Positions 1-5,192 of a DNA stretch of 5,192 nt are shown here, piece by piece; the stretch's first letter is position 1; each line of letters begins with the position of its first letter. The DNA comes from Victivallales bacterium (GTDB taxonomy: Bacteria > Verrucomicrobiota > Lentisphaeria > Victivallales > JAUVCU01). The DNA lies in NCBI GenBank assembly GCA_029934175.1, contig JAOZMT010000201.1:1-5192 (forward strand), given 5' to 3'. The notes beneath the pieces are model-generated. The model saw only the letters and a program-made list of their open reading frames with translations. It did not search any database and was not told the DNA's origin. A program made the translations under genes and the position numbers.

Positions 1-112
1 TTTTTATAATATCTAAGTTTCTTTTTTACAAGTGCTTACTTATTGTTTACTCGTTTGAAGTTCATTTTAACTCGTGTCTGAATGGAAAAGGTTATTGGAA
101 AAATCATGGTTT

Positions 113-141
113 TTGACTTATTGCACAATTCGCAATAAAAT
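113..141 (+). promoter_or_regulatory. Sigma70-type promoter for the operon
   Basis: TTGACT at 113-118 matches the -35 consensus at 5 of 6 bases and TAAAAT at 136-141 matches the -10 consensus at 5 of 6, with an exact 17-bp spacer. Transcription would start near 148, giving a leader of about 80 nt before the ATG at 227. It is the best promoter pair I found in the window and sits upstream of the first gene of a tightly packed block. AT-rich DNA yields chance matches, so this remains a prediction. A closer, weaker pair at 165-192 is an alternative. Confidence 0.55.
118..138. promoter_or_regulatory. Inverted repeat in promoter spacer, likely operator
   Basis: The arms TTATTGC (118-124) and GCAATAA (132-138) are exact reverse complements around a 7-bp centre, a 21-bp dyad typical in size for a dimeric repressor site. 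It overlaps the last base of the -35 box, fills the spacer, and enters the -10 box, so a bound protein would block RNA polymerase. No T-tract follows, so it does not look like a terminator. The cognate regulator is not encoded in this window. Confidence 0.5.
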
Positions 142-213
142 TCTTTATTTTTTTGCTATTTTATTTGTATTTTTTTTAAAAGATGTTAATATGTATATAT
201 GACTATTAACAAA

Positions 214-220
214 AAAGGAG
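214..220 (+). promoter_or_regulatory. Ribosome binding site of the SPFH gene
   Basis: AAAGGAG ends 6 nt before the ATG at 227, a near-consensus Shine-Dalgarno sequence at good spacing. It supports this start and indicates a host that uses SD-guided initiation. Confidence 0.8.
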
Positions 221-226
221 AAAAAT

Positions 227-1384
227 ATGGGTATTTTTGGGAAATTAAAAGAAGAGTTTATTAATAAAGGTGAATTAATTGATATTATTGAATGGATTGA
301 AAATTCAGCAGGAATATTAGTTTATAGATTTGAACGACTTGATAATGAGATTAAAAATGGAGCAAAACTTATTGTTCGTCCAGGGCAAAAAGCTGTTTTT
401 GTGAATGAAGGTCAAATAGCAGATGTTTTTGAACCTGGAACTCATACTTTATCAACTGCAAACATTCCAATTCTCTCAACTCTTAAAGGTTGGAAATACG
501 GATTTGATTCTCCTTTTAAAGCTGAAGTTTATTTTATAAAAACAACTGAACAATTAGATAGAAAATGGGGGACTCCGAATCCTGTTATGTTGCGTGATTT
601 AGATTTCGGAATTGTGCGTTTAAGAGCTAGAGGTAATTTTTCTTATGCAATATCTGCTGATAAAGATATGATAACAAAATTTGTTGGAACAGAATCTGTT
701 TTTACAACTGATAATATTGAGAAACAACTTAGAACAAAAATCATTTCAAAATTCTCGGACTGTCTTGGAGAGTTAAAAATTCCTGCTTTAGAATTGGCAG
801 CACAATATAATGAAATTAGTGAATTTGTCCAAAAACAGTTAGTTGAAAGTTTTGCGGCTTTAGGCTTAAACTTAATATCATATACTTTAGAAAATATATC
901 ACTTCCTGAAGAAGTTGAAAAAGCAATTGACCAAAGAGCTTCTCTTGGCGCTTTAGGTGGAGTTAATACTTATTCACAAATAAAAGCAGCAGATGCACTT
1001 GGCGATGCAGCAAACAATCAAGGTGGAGCAGGAAATATGATGGGAATGATGTTAGGAACACAATTTGCAGGAGCAATAGGCGGAGCAATGAATCCACAAC
1101 AACAGCAGCAAGCACAACCGCAAGCTGCAGCACCAGCAAATACTCCAACTGCGACTTGTGCAAAATGTAATGCACAAAACGCAACTAATGCAAAATTTTG
1201 TTCAGGATGTGGAGAAAGTATGTTACCACCATCAGCTAAATGTATAAAATGTAGTTCAGATATAGCAGATGGTGCAAAATTTTGTCCAGAATGTGGTTCG
1301 CCACAAGTTTTAAAATGTTCAAAATGTTCTGCACAGTTAGCAAGTGGTGCAAAATTTTGTCCAGAATGTGGCAATAAAGCTTAG
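227..1384 (+). CDS. SPFH-domain protein with three C-terminal zinc ribbons (YdjI/COG4260-like)
   Basis: This 385-aa protein is probably a cytosolic, membrane-associated scaffold. The N-terminal two-thirds (about 1-240) matches the YdjI-type SPFH family: a GIFGKLKEEF start, IDIIEW at 19-24, YRFER...EIKNGAKL at 33-48, VFVNEGQIADVFEPGTHTL at 57-75, LSTLKGWKYGFDSPFKAEVYF at 83-103 and LRDLDFG at 122-128. A Gly/Met-rich stretch (about 241-289) and a Gln/Ala/Pro linker with QQQQQ at 291-295 follow. Three zinc ribbons of identical CxxC-x10-CxxC spacing close the protein (C311/C314/C325/C328, C339/C342/C353/C356, C364/C367/C378/C381). I see no transmembrane helix. In B. subtilis the homologue YdjI works with YdjG/YdjH and a PspA protein at the membrane. 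Here it leads the operon, and downstream genes also carry zinc ribbons. The annotation 'virion core protein' seen for this family is misleading. The SPFH assignment is strong; the role is inferred. Confidence 0.93.
   Translation: MGIFGKLKEEFINKGELIDIIEWIENSAGILVYRFERLDNEIKNGAKLIVRPGQKAVFVNEGQIADVFEPGTHTLSTANIPILSTLKGWKYGFDSPFKAEVYFIKTTEQLDRKWGTPNPVMLRDLDFGIVRLRARGNFSYAISADKDMITKFVGTESVFTTDNIEKQLRTKIISKFSDCLGELKIPALELAAQYNEISEFVQKQLVESFAALGLNLISYTLENISLPEEVEKAIDQRASLGALGGVNTYSQIKAADALGDAANNQGGAGNMMGMMLGTQFAGAIGGAMNPQQQQQAQPQAAAPANTPTATCAKCNAQNATNAKFCSGCGESMLPPSAKCIKCSSDIADGAKFCPECGSPQVLKCSKCSAQLASGAKFCPECGNKA
1238..1371 (+). repeat. 75-bp tandem duplication encoding zinc ribbons 2 and 3
   Basis: The segment from 1238 is repeated 75 bp (25 codons) later from 1313. 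The second halves are identical over 27 bp (1270-1296 and 1345-1371, encoding GAKFCPECG), and the first halves are similar but diverged. The first ribbon (from 1157) shows a weaker match to the same unit. The in-frame period equals one zinc-ribbon module, so the cluster grew by tandem duplication and could gain or lose a module. Confidence 0.8.
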
Positions 1385-1396
1385 TTTTATTTTTTT

Positions 1397-3004
1397 ATGT
1401 CAAAGAAACGAATATTTTCATCTTATGGAACTGTAATTCCGTGCAATCATTATTTTGCTCCAAGGCTAAAGCTTATTGAAAAAGGTAAAGATATTTTAAT
1501 TGGCGATAAAAATGGGGGGCATTATATAACCGTTTGGGCGCCTAGACAGTCAGGTAAATCGACTACTTTAATGAATATTTTTGGAGAGATAAGAAGAAAT
1601 AATAAAGATTTTAATATTGTTAGTCTTACAGTAGAATCACAATTTAGAGCTAAAGATTCTATTGCGGTAATGAATTATTTAGTAAAACAAATCTATAATT
1701 ATTTAGATTTAAAACTAGATAAACCAGTAATTGAAACTCCTGATGATTTTATTGATTTTTTTACTGATAAATATTTTCCAAAAAAAATTATTATGATAAT
1801 AGATGAGTTTGATATTTTAGAACAAGATATTATAGCAGATTTAGCTCATACATTTCGAGAAATTTATTTGAAAATAATAAACACGGAAGAAAAAAGTAAA
1901 GCTATATTGCATAGTCTTGCATTGATTGGTATTCGTGGAGTTCTAGGAATTGAAAATCAAAAAGGTTCGCCTTTTAATATTCAAAATAGTTTACGAATTC
2001 CAGCTTTAACTTATGATGAAGTTAATAAAATGTTTCATGATTATATTGATGAACATAAACAAGTTATTGACCAAGATGTTATTGATGATATTTTTCACGA
2101 GACACAAGGTCAACCAGGATTGGTGTCGTGGTTAGGAGAACTTTTAACAGACCATTTTAATAATGATAAAGAAAGTAATATAACAATGTTTAATTGGCGA
2201 CAAGTGTATGCTAGAGTTAATGGTATCCCAAGCACTTTTTTATTGAACTTAATTTGCAAAGTTAGGGAAAATCCAGATGCTGAAGAATTAATATTGCAAT
2301 TGTTTCAAACGAAAGAGAAAGTGGAATTCCTTTTTTCAGATGACTTGCACAATTATCTTTTTCTTAATGGAATTATAAGACCTAGCGATGACTTTGATGA
2401 TAAAGGTAAACCTATTCTTTATATAAAGTTCACATGTCAATTCATTCATAGAAAATTATTTGAACATTTTTCTAGACAATTAAAAAGTAGGAAATTTCAT
2501 TTGTTATCAGATCCATTTATGGATATTGAGGCCGTTATTAATGATTCTTTTATAGACATAGAAGGTATATTAGATTTATATCAAGAATATATAAATGAAC
2601 ATAGAGAAGATTTGTTTAAAGATGCCTCGAGAAGAAAAACAGACTTAGAAATTTGTGAAGCTGTTTTTCATTTTGATTTATATAGATACCTTTATAGCTT
2701 TATTGAAGCTTCCAAATGGAGTATTCATCCAGAATTTCCAACTGGAAATGGAAAAATTGATTTAATTATTCAGCTCGATGATACAATTTATGGAATTGAA
2801 TTAAAAAGTTTTGTTGATATGACAGAATATAAAAAAGCAAGGATACAAGCTGCGAAGTATGCAAAAAGTTTAAAAATATCTTATATAACTTTAGTTTTCT
2901 TTACAGAACATAATTTGCCTGAAAAGAAAAAAATAGAATTAGAAGAAACTTATATTGATAGCAATACTAATATTGAAGTTAAACCTAGATTTATAAAAGT
3001 TTAA
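1397..3004 (+). CDS. AAA-like P-loop ATPase with C-terminal PD-(D/E)XK nuclease-like domain
   Basis: This is a 535-aa predicted cytosolic NTPase. Walker A is APRQSGKST at 48-56, with Ala in the first Gly position as is common in this family. Walker B is IIMIIDEFD at 131-139. A strand/loop ALIGIRGVLGIE follows at 175-186, and TQGQPG at 236-241 resembles the GxP lid motif of STAND/ORC-like ATPases. A probable winged-helix segment covers about 285-360. The C-terminal part (about 415-535) has a PD-(D/E)XK signature: E421 in a helix, D455 in GNGKIDLII, the E468-L-K470 pair and a QxxxY motif (Q484, Y488), so the nuclease core looks intact. The whole layout matches a family of hypothetical ATPase/nuclease proteins common in environmental bacteria; its function is not known to me. 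It starts 12 bp after the SPFH stop with no SD sequence in a T-rich gap. A downstream Met start would lose Walker A, so the start is kept. DNA cleavage is inferred from the fold only. Confidence 0.88.
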   Translation: MSKKRIFSSYGTVIPCNHYFAPRLKLIEKGKDILIGDKNGGHYITVWAPRQSGKSTTLMNIFGEIRRNNKDFNIVSLTVESQFRAKDSIAVMNYLVKQIYNYLDLKLDKPVIETPDDFIDFFTDKYFPKKIIMIIDEFDILEQDIIADLAHTFREIYLKIINTEEKSKAILHSLALIGIRGVLGIENQKGSPFNIQNSLRIPALTYDEVNKMFHDYIDEHKQVIDQDVIDDIFHETQGQPGLVSWLGELLTDHFNNDKESNITMFNWRQVYARVNGIPSTFLLNLICKVRENPDAEELILQLFQTKEKVEFLFSDDLHNYLFLNGIIRPSDDFDDKGKPILYIKFTCQFIHRKLFEHFSRQLKSRKFHLLSDPFMDIEAVINDSFIDIEGILDLYQEYINEHREDLFKDASRRKTDLEICEAVFHFDLYRYLYSFIEASKWSIHPEFPTGNGKIDLIIQLDDTIYGIELKSFVDMTEYKKARIQAAKYAKSLKISYITLVFFTEHNLPEKKKIELEETYIDSNTNIEVKPRFIKV

Positions 3005-3008
3005 ATAT

Positions 3009-3016
3009 AAAAGGAA
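3009..3016 (+). promoter_or_regulatory. Ribosome binding site of the first DUF4178 gene
   Basis: AAAAGGAA lies in the 20-bp gap after the ATPase stop, with its GGA core 9 nt before the ATG at 3025. It supports independent initiation of this gene within the operon. Confidence 0.65.
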
Positions 3017-3024
3017 GTAATAAA

Positions 3025-3654
3025 ATGTCAGAAACAATAAATTGTCCGTCTTGTGCGGCTGAACTTGATAAAAAAATCAATTCAACTAAGCATTTAATAT
3101 GCGAATACTGTTTTTCTTCAATCTTTTTAGAAGATGGTGGTGTAACAAATTTAGGTAAAATGGCGGAGTTGATAGATGAACCATCAATTTTAAAGCTAGG
3201 GTTAGATTTTGAATATAGAGATTGGAATTTTGTGCCTATTGGAAGAGTCCGATATGATTATGGTCGTGGCTGGTGGGATGAATGGTTTGTGATGGATACA
3301 ACTGGAGAAACAAAATGGGTTTCCGTTGATGAAGGACATATTGCAATAGAGGAAAAAGATACAAATCCAGAGAATGCAAGTTTATATTTTGATAGTATTT
3401 CAGTGGGAGAATCTACAAATTTAATAATAGACGATGAATCTTTATCATTTACTGTTACAGAAAAGAAACATTGTAAATGTATTGCAGCAGAGGGCGAGTT
3501 ACCATTTCAAATAATACCTGATGAAGAGTTTGATTATGTAGACCTATTATCAAAAAATGGTAAATCTGCAACGGTCGAAATGTTTAACGATGGAACAAAA
3601 GATATATTTTTAGGAACTTGGGTTGATCCTTTTGATATAAAGGCGTGTTATTAA
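3025..3654 (+). CDS. Soluble zinc-ribbon DUF4178 protein
   Basis: This 209-aa cytosolic protein has no signal peptide or membrane segment. The N-terminus is a zinc ribbon, C7/C10 and C26/C29 (CPSC-x15-CEYC). The rest reads as a DUF4178 domain: LKLGLDFEYRDWNFVPIGRV at 57-74, the aromatic run GWWDEWF at 82-88, KWVS at 97-100, then AEGELPF at 155-161, DYVDL at 170-174, and a terminal IFLGTWVDPFDIKA at 194-207. These features fit DUF4178 proteins found beside PspA, SPFH, DUF350 and polyamine-synthase-like genes in bacterial envelope-related loci. No enzymatic motif is visible, and a binding or regulatory role is the most that can be said. It is a paralogue of the next gene, whose start is 1 bp away, and it lacks that protein's membrane part, so the two may pair as soluble and membrane partners. 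Confidence 0.87.
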   Translation: MSETINCPSCAAELDKKINSTKHLICEYCFSSIFLEDGGVTNLGKMAELIDEPSILKLGLDFEYRDWNFVPIGRVRYDYGRGWWDEWFVMDTTGETKWVSVDEGHIAIEEKDTNPENASLYFDSISVGESTNLIIDDESLSFTVTEKKHCKCIAAEGELPFQIIPDEEFDYVDLLSKNGKSATVEMFNDGTKDIFLGTWVDPFDIKACY

Positions 3655-3655
3655 T

Positions 3656-4906
3656 ATGAAAATGGCAAAAAAAGTAAAAGCAATTGTTTGCACACAATGT
3701 GGTAGTAGTTTAGATTTATTTGGTGGTCATAATGTAGATACTATCGTATGCCCAGCTTGTAATACTTGTCTTGACGGAAAAGATGAATACAAAGCTGTAG
3801 CTCAATTTATGACTCTAATGAAAAAAATGCCTAATCTTCCTTTGAAAATAGGAATGAAAGGGACTTTGAAAGAAGTAGAATGGACTGTTATTGGTTACAT
3901 TAGATACCGTGAAGATGGTGAAAAATATTATGACTTTCAATTATTTTCGCCAACACATGGATACGCCTGGCTGACTCGAAATGAATATAATTATATATTT
4001 TCTCGTGATGTCAAAGATATGCCAGATATTATAGGGAATCCTCTTGATAAATTATATACTGGAGTGAAATTTACAGCTCGTGATATGCAATTTAATGTAA
4101 TTGAAAAAGGCTATGAAGAAATTGATTTTGTAGCTGGGGAATTAACTTGGCAAGGTAAAGTTGGTGATGGCACTGGTTATGTAACTGGAGCGAAGCCTCC
4201 ATATTTATATACAATATCAGAAGAACGAAATGAAATGTCTTTTTCGTTTGGCGAATACATAGATACTGAATTAGTTTATAAAGCATTTGGAATAAATGAA
4301 GCAGCTCCGAAAGCTCAAACTGTTCAAAAGGGTGGAAGTAAGTCTAGTAGTCTAATGCTTGGAATTCCAATAATTTTAGCATTTGTAGTAGCTATTATTC
4401 TAATTGTAGCCTCTTTTGTGCTTAGTGGCAAAAAGATTTTTTCAGAAAGCTATAAATGTAAAGAATTAGTTGAAGGGAAAATAACTAAAAAGTTTAAAGT
4501 AAACGGAGATAATAAATTATTATTACTAGATTTAAAGACAAATTTTAGTGATGCATGGGGATTTTTTACTTTAAAAATAGTCAAAGGCGAAACAGAATAT
4601 TTTACATTTAATAAAGAAATAGCATATTATAGTGGAGGATATGGAGAAGATCGTTGGTCTGAAGGGAGTAGAAGTGAAGATGTGTATATTCGATTACCAG
4701 AAAAAGGGGAATATCAGATAGTCATTGAAGGAGAAGGTGGATATGGAATATCTAGTAAAGGGTTTAGAAATGAAAATTTAACAGTTTCAATATATAATAA
4801 TGTTATTTTATCAAGATATTTTATTATAGCAGCTATTTTATTAGGATTTATATTATTTATATTATTTTTTAGTTATATAAAAGATAACATAGAATTTGAT
4901 AATTAA
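3656..4906 (+). CDS. Membrane-anchored zinc-ribbon DUF4178 protein with extracytoplasmic domain
   Basis: This 416-aa protein has a cytosolic N-terminal zinc ribbon (C12/C15, C32/C35, with an extra C38). A DUF4178-like region follows at about 60-210, with LPLKIGMKGTLKEVEWTVIGYIRY at 61-84, GYAWLTRNE at 102-110, and GELTWQGKVGDGTGYVT at 161-177. A hydrophobic helix lies at about 234-256 and a second at about 387-407. Positively charged residues on both sides leave the orientation to inference, but a cytosolic zinc ribbon puts residues 258-386 outside the membrane. That segment is rich in beta-type alternation and in Gly/Tyr/Trp (for example SGGYGEDRWSEGS at 326-338), suggesting a beta-sandwich-like sensor or ligand-binding domain. 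The architecture recalls B. subtilis YdjG (zinc ribbon plus membrane part) functionally, not by demonstrated homology. The first ATG is chosen because AAAGG at 3639-3643 lies 12 nt upstream; the ATG at 3662 is 18 nt from it. The 1-bp gap to the previous stop implies translational coupling. Confidence 0.85.
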   Translation: MKMAKKVKAIVCTQCGSSLDLFGGHNVDTIVCPACNTCLDGKDEYKAVAQFMTLMKKMPNLPLKIGMKGTLKEVEWTVIGYIRYREDGEKYYDFQLFSPTHGYAWLTRNEYNYIFSRDVKDMPDIIGNPLDKLYTGVKFTARDMQFNVIEKGYEEIDFVAGELTWQGKVGDGTGYVTGAKPPYLYTISEERNEMSFSFGEYIDTELVYKAFGINEAAPKAQTVQKGGSKSSSLMLGIPIILAFVVAIILIVASFVLSGKKIFSESYKCKELVEGKITKKFKVNGDNKLLLLDLKTNFSDAWGFFTLKIVKGETEYFTFNKEIAYYSGGYGEDRWSEGSRSEDVYIRLPEKGEYQIVIEGEGGYGISSKGFRNENLTVSIYNNVILSRYFIIAAILLGFILFILFFSYIKDNIEFDN

Positions 4907-4912
4907 AGGAGG
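4905..4912 (+). promoter_or_regulatory. Strong ribosome binding site of the small ORF
   Basis: AAAGGAGG is a near-perfect anti-SD match, 5 nt before the ATG at 4918, and its first two bases belong to the preceding stop codon. It is the strongest SD in the window and argues that the small reading frame is truly translated, probably at a high level and coupled to the upstream gene. Confidence 0.8.
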
Positions 4913-4917
4913 AAAAA

Positions 4918-5085
4918 ATGAGAATATTAGCAGGATTGTTATCGAGTGGAGTAATACTTGGCGGTGCAGCTTATGCGACTTATGCACAAGTTGGCGTTGC
5001 AACGCCAAAAATCCAAAAGCAGAGCATAAGAAATCGTAGTGTTGGGCATATATATTATGGTGGCGGACATCGTTACGGAAAATAA
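4918..5085 (+). CDS. Small exported or membrane protein, 55 aa, Gly/Tyr/His-rich tail
   Basis: I do not recognise this 55-aa protein. It begins MRILAGLLSSGVILGGAAYA, with one Arg followed by a Gly/Ala/Leu-rich hydrophobic stretch (residues 3-18). The stretch could be a signal peptide with an Ala-x-Ala-type site near 18-23 (AYA, TYA) or a single membrane anchor. The remaining 30 or so residues are polar and basic (KIQKQSIRNR at 33-42) and end in IYYGGGHRYGK, a Gly/aromatic tail that might contact a membrane, cell wall or metal. A consensus SD, an 11-bp gap to the upstream gene and a 10-bp gap to the next one support a real gene in the operon. An 18-bp palindrome is embedded in codons 25-31. 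Its place next to a membrane DUF4178 gene suggests a small envelope subunit, but that is inference from position only. Confidence 0.75.
   Translation: MRILAGLLSSGVILGGAAYATYAQVGVATPKIQKQSIRNRSVGHIYYGGGHRYGK
4991..5008. repeat. Perfect 18-bp palindrome inside the small gene
   Basis: TTGGCGTTGCAACGCCAA equals its own reverse complement over all 18 bases and is GC-richer than its surroundings. As RNA it could form a 7-bp stem with a TGCA loop. On the + strand it is followed by AAAATCC and on the - strand by CTTGTG, so neither side has the U-tract of an intrinsic terminator. It may be a protein-binding site, a dispersed repeat or a structured mRNA element, or it may be fortuitous. Confidence 0.7.
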
Positions 5086-5095
5086 GGATATAAAA

Positions 5096-5192
5096 ATGAG
5101 AAAAAAAGTGCCTTATGCAATTGCAAGTTGGGAACAGTTGCGAGAAGAAAATGGATATTTTGTTGATAAAACTAATTATATTGAAAAATTAG
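5096..5192 (+). CDS. AAA-ATPase_like family protein, N-terminus only (cut by window end)
   Basis: Only the first 32 codons are present; the frame is open to the window edge. The residues VPYAIASWEQLREENGYFVD (5-24), followed by KTNYIEKL, match the characteristic opening of the AAA-ATPase_like family (PF09820). In that family a conserved [YF]VDKT.YI motif precedes the P-loop, and most members carry a C-terminal PD-(D/E)XK nuclease-like domain. The Walker motifs and C-terminus lie beyond the window and cannot be checked. The start is supported by TAAGGA at 5083-5088, overlapping the preceding stop and 7 nt from the ATG, and by the 10-bp intergenic gap that makes it the sixth gene of the operon. 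Members are often present in many copies per genome, so it could also be an unrelated neighbour that happens to be co-oriented. Confidence 0.8.
   Translation, partial: MRKKVPYAIASWEQLREENGYFVDKTNYIEKL

Larger units (their letters stand above)
1..226 (+). other. Upstream non-coding region
   Basis: This very AT-rich leader lies before the first gene. I see no convincing gene in it: a 37-codon open stretch in frame 3 (ending in TGA at 114-116) has no recognisable protein and runs into the promoter. The region holds the promoter and dyad described separately, and a second weaker promoter candidate nearer the gene (TTGTAT at 165-170, TAATAT at 187-192, 16 bp spacer). It also has a short AAAAA/TTTTT dyad around CATG at 99-114. 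No intrinsic terminator of an upstream gene is visible. Confidence 0.7.

Noticed and set aside
49..75. Repeated ACTCGT hexamers at 49-54 and 70-75, 21 bp apart
   Set aside because: The spacing is about two helical turns, but 6-bp matches are too short to claim a regulator site in a single sequence.
3..116. 37-codon open stretch in frame 3 at the left edge, possibly the tail of an upstream gene
   Set aside because: It has no recognisable residues, its composition resembles non-coding AT-rich DNA, and its end overlaps the -35 box. A gene tail cannot be fully excluded without the flanking sequence.
963..1184. 73-codon Leu-rich open frame on the - strand
   Set aside because: It is a shadow of the SPFH gene in low-complexity CAA/GCA-rich DNA, with no SD and no family resemblance.
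1018..1374. 118-codon Cys/His-rich open frame on the - strand
   Set aside because: It is antisense to the zinc-ribbon and Gln-rich part of the SPFH gene. Its Cys and His content mirrors the repeated codons of that strand, and it resembles no known protein.
227..1384. Phage or virus origin suggested by the name 'virion core protein' for this SPFH family
   Set aside because: The label is a database legacy; the family is cellular and no phage structural or packaging gene is present in the window.
4092..4286. 64-codon open frame on the - strand
   Set aside because: It lies wholly within the membrane DUF4178 gene, which has clear coding features; nothing supports an antisense gene.
1..5192. tRNA, rRNA, CRISPR array, insertion sequence or transposon ends
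   Set aside because: I saw no spaced direct repeats of CRISPR type, no tRNA-like cloverleaf, no transposase motifs and no terminal inverted repeats. The only direct repeat is the zinc-ribbon duplication.

Overview
This is a low-GC bacterial window (roughly 30% G+C by eye) with a single polycistronic block on the + strand: five complete genes and the start of a sixth, with gaps of 1 to 20 bp. The species cannot be fixed. Most genes have good Shine-Dalgarno sequences, and the upstream region has a sigma70-type promoter. Both argue mildly against a typical Bacteroidetes, where SD sequences are weak and the promoter consensus differs. The protein families occur in many anaerobic and environmental Gram-negative lineages and in Firmicutes.

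Layout. Positions 1-226 are non-coding. They hold a well-spaced -35/-10 pair (TTGACT, 17 bp, TAAAAT) whose spacer is almost filled by a 7-7-7 dyad, a likely operator. Next come an SPFH (YdjI/COG4260-like) protein with three C-terminal zinc ribbons (227-1384), a P-loop ATPase with a C-terminal PD-(D/E)XK nuclease-like domain (1397-3004), a soluble zinc-ribbon/DUF4178 protein (3025-3654), and a membrane-anchored zinc-ribbon/DUF4178 protein with an extracytoplasmic domain (3656-4906). The block ends with a 55-aa small exported or membrane protein (4918-5085) and the start of a second P-loop protein of the AAA-ATPase_like family (5096 to the window edge). No terminator is visible between genes, so the transcript probably continues beyond the window.

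How they may work together. SPFH proteins of this type, zinc-ribbon membrane proteins and DUF4178 proteins are known in envelope-stress (Psp-like) gene neighbourhoods. In Bacillus subtilis, YdjI with YdjG/YdjH links a PspA protein to the membrane. Here three proteins carry zinc ribbons, one of them spans the membrane twice, and no PspA gene is present within the window. The unusual part is that one NTPase-nuclease gene lies inside this membrane module and a second related one follows it. My inference is a membrane-associated scaffold or sensor coupled to NTP-dependent effectors, possibly a stress or conflict system. The sequence does not prove this, and the two ATPase families are widespread without assigned function.
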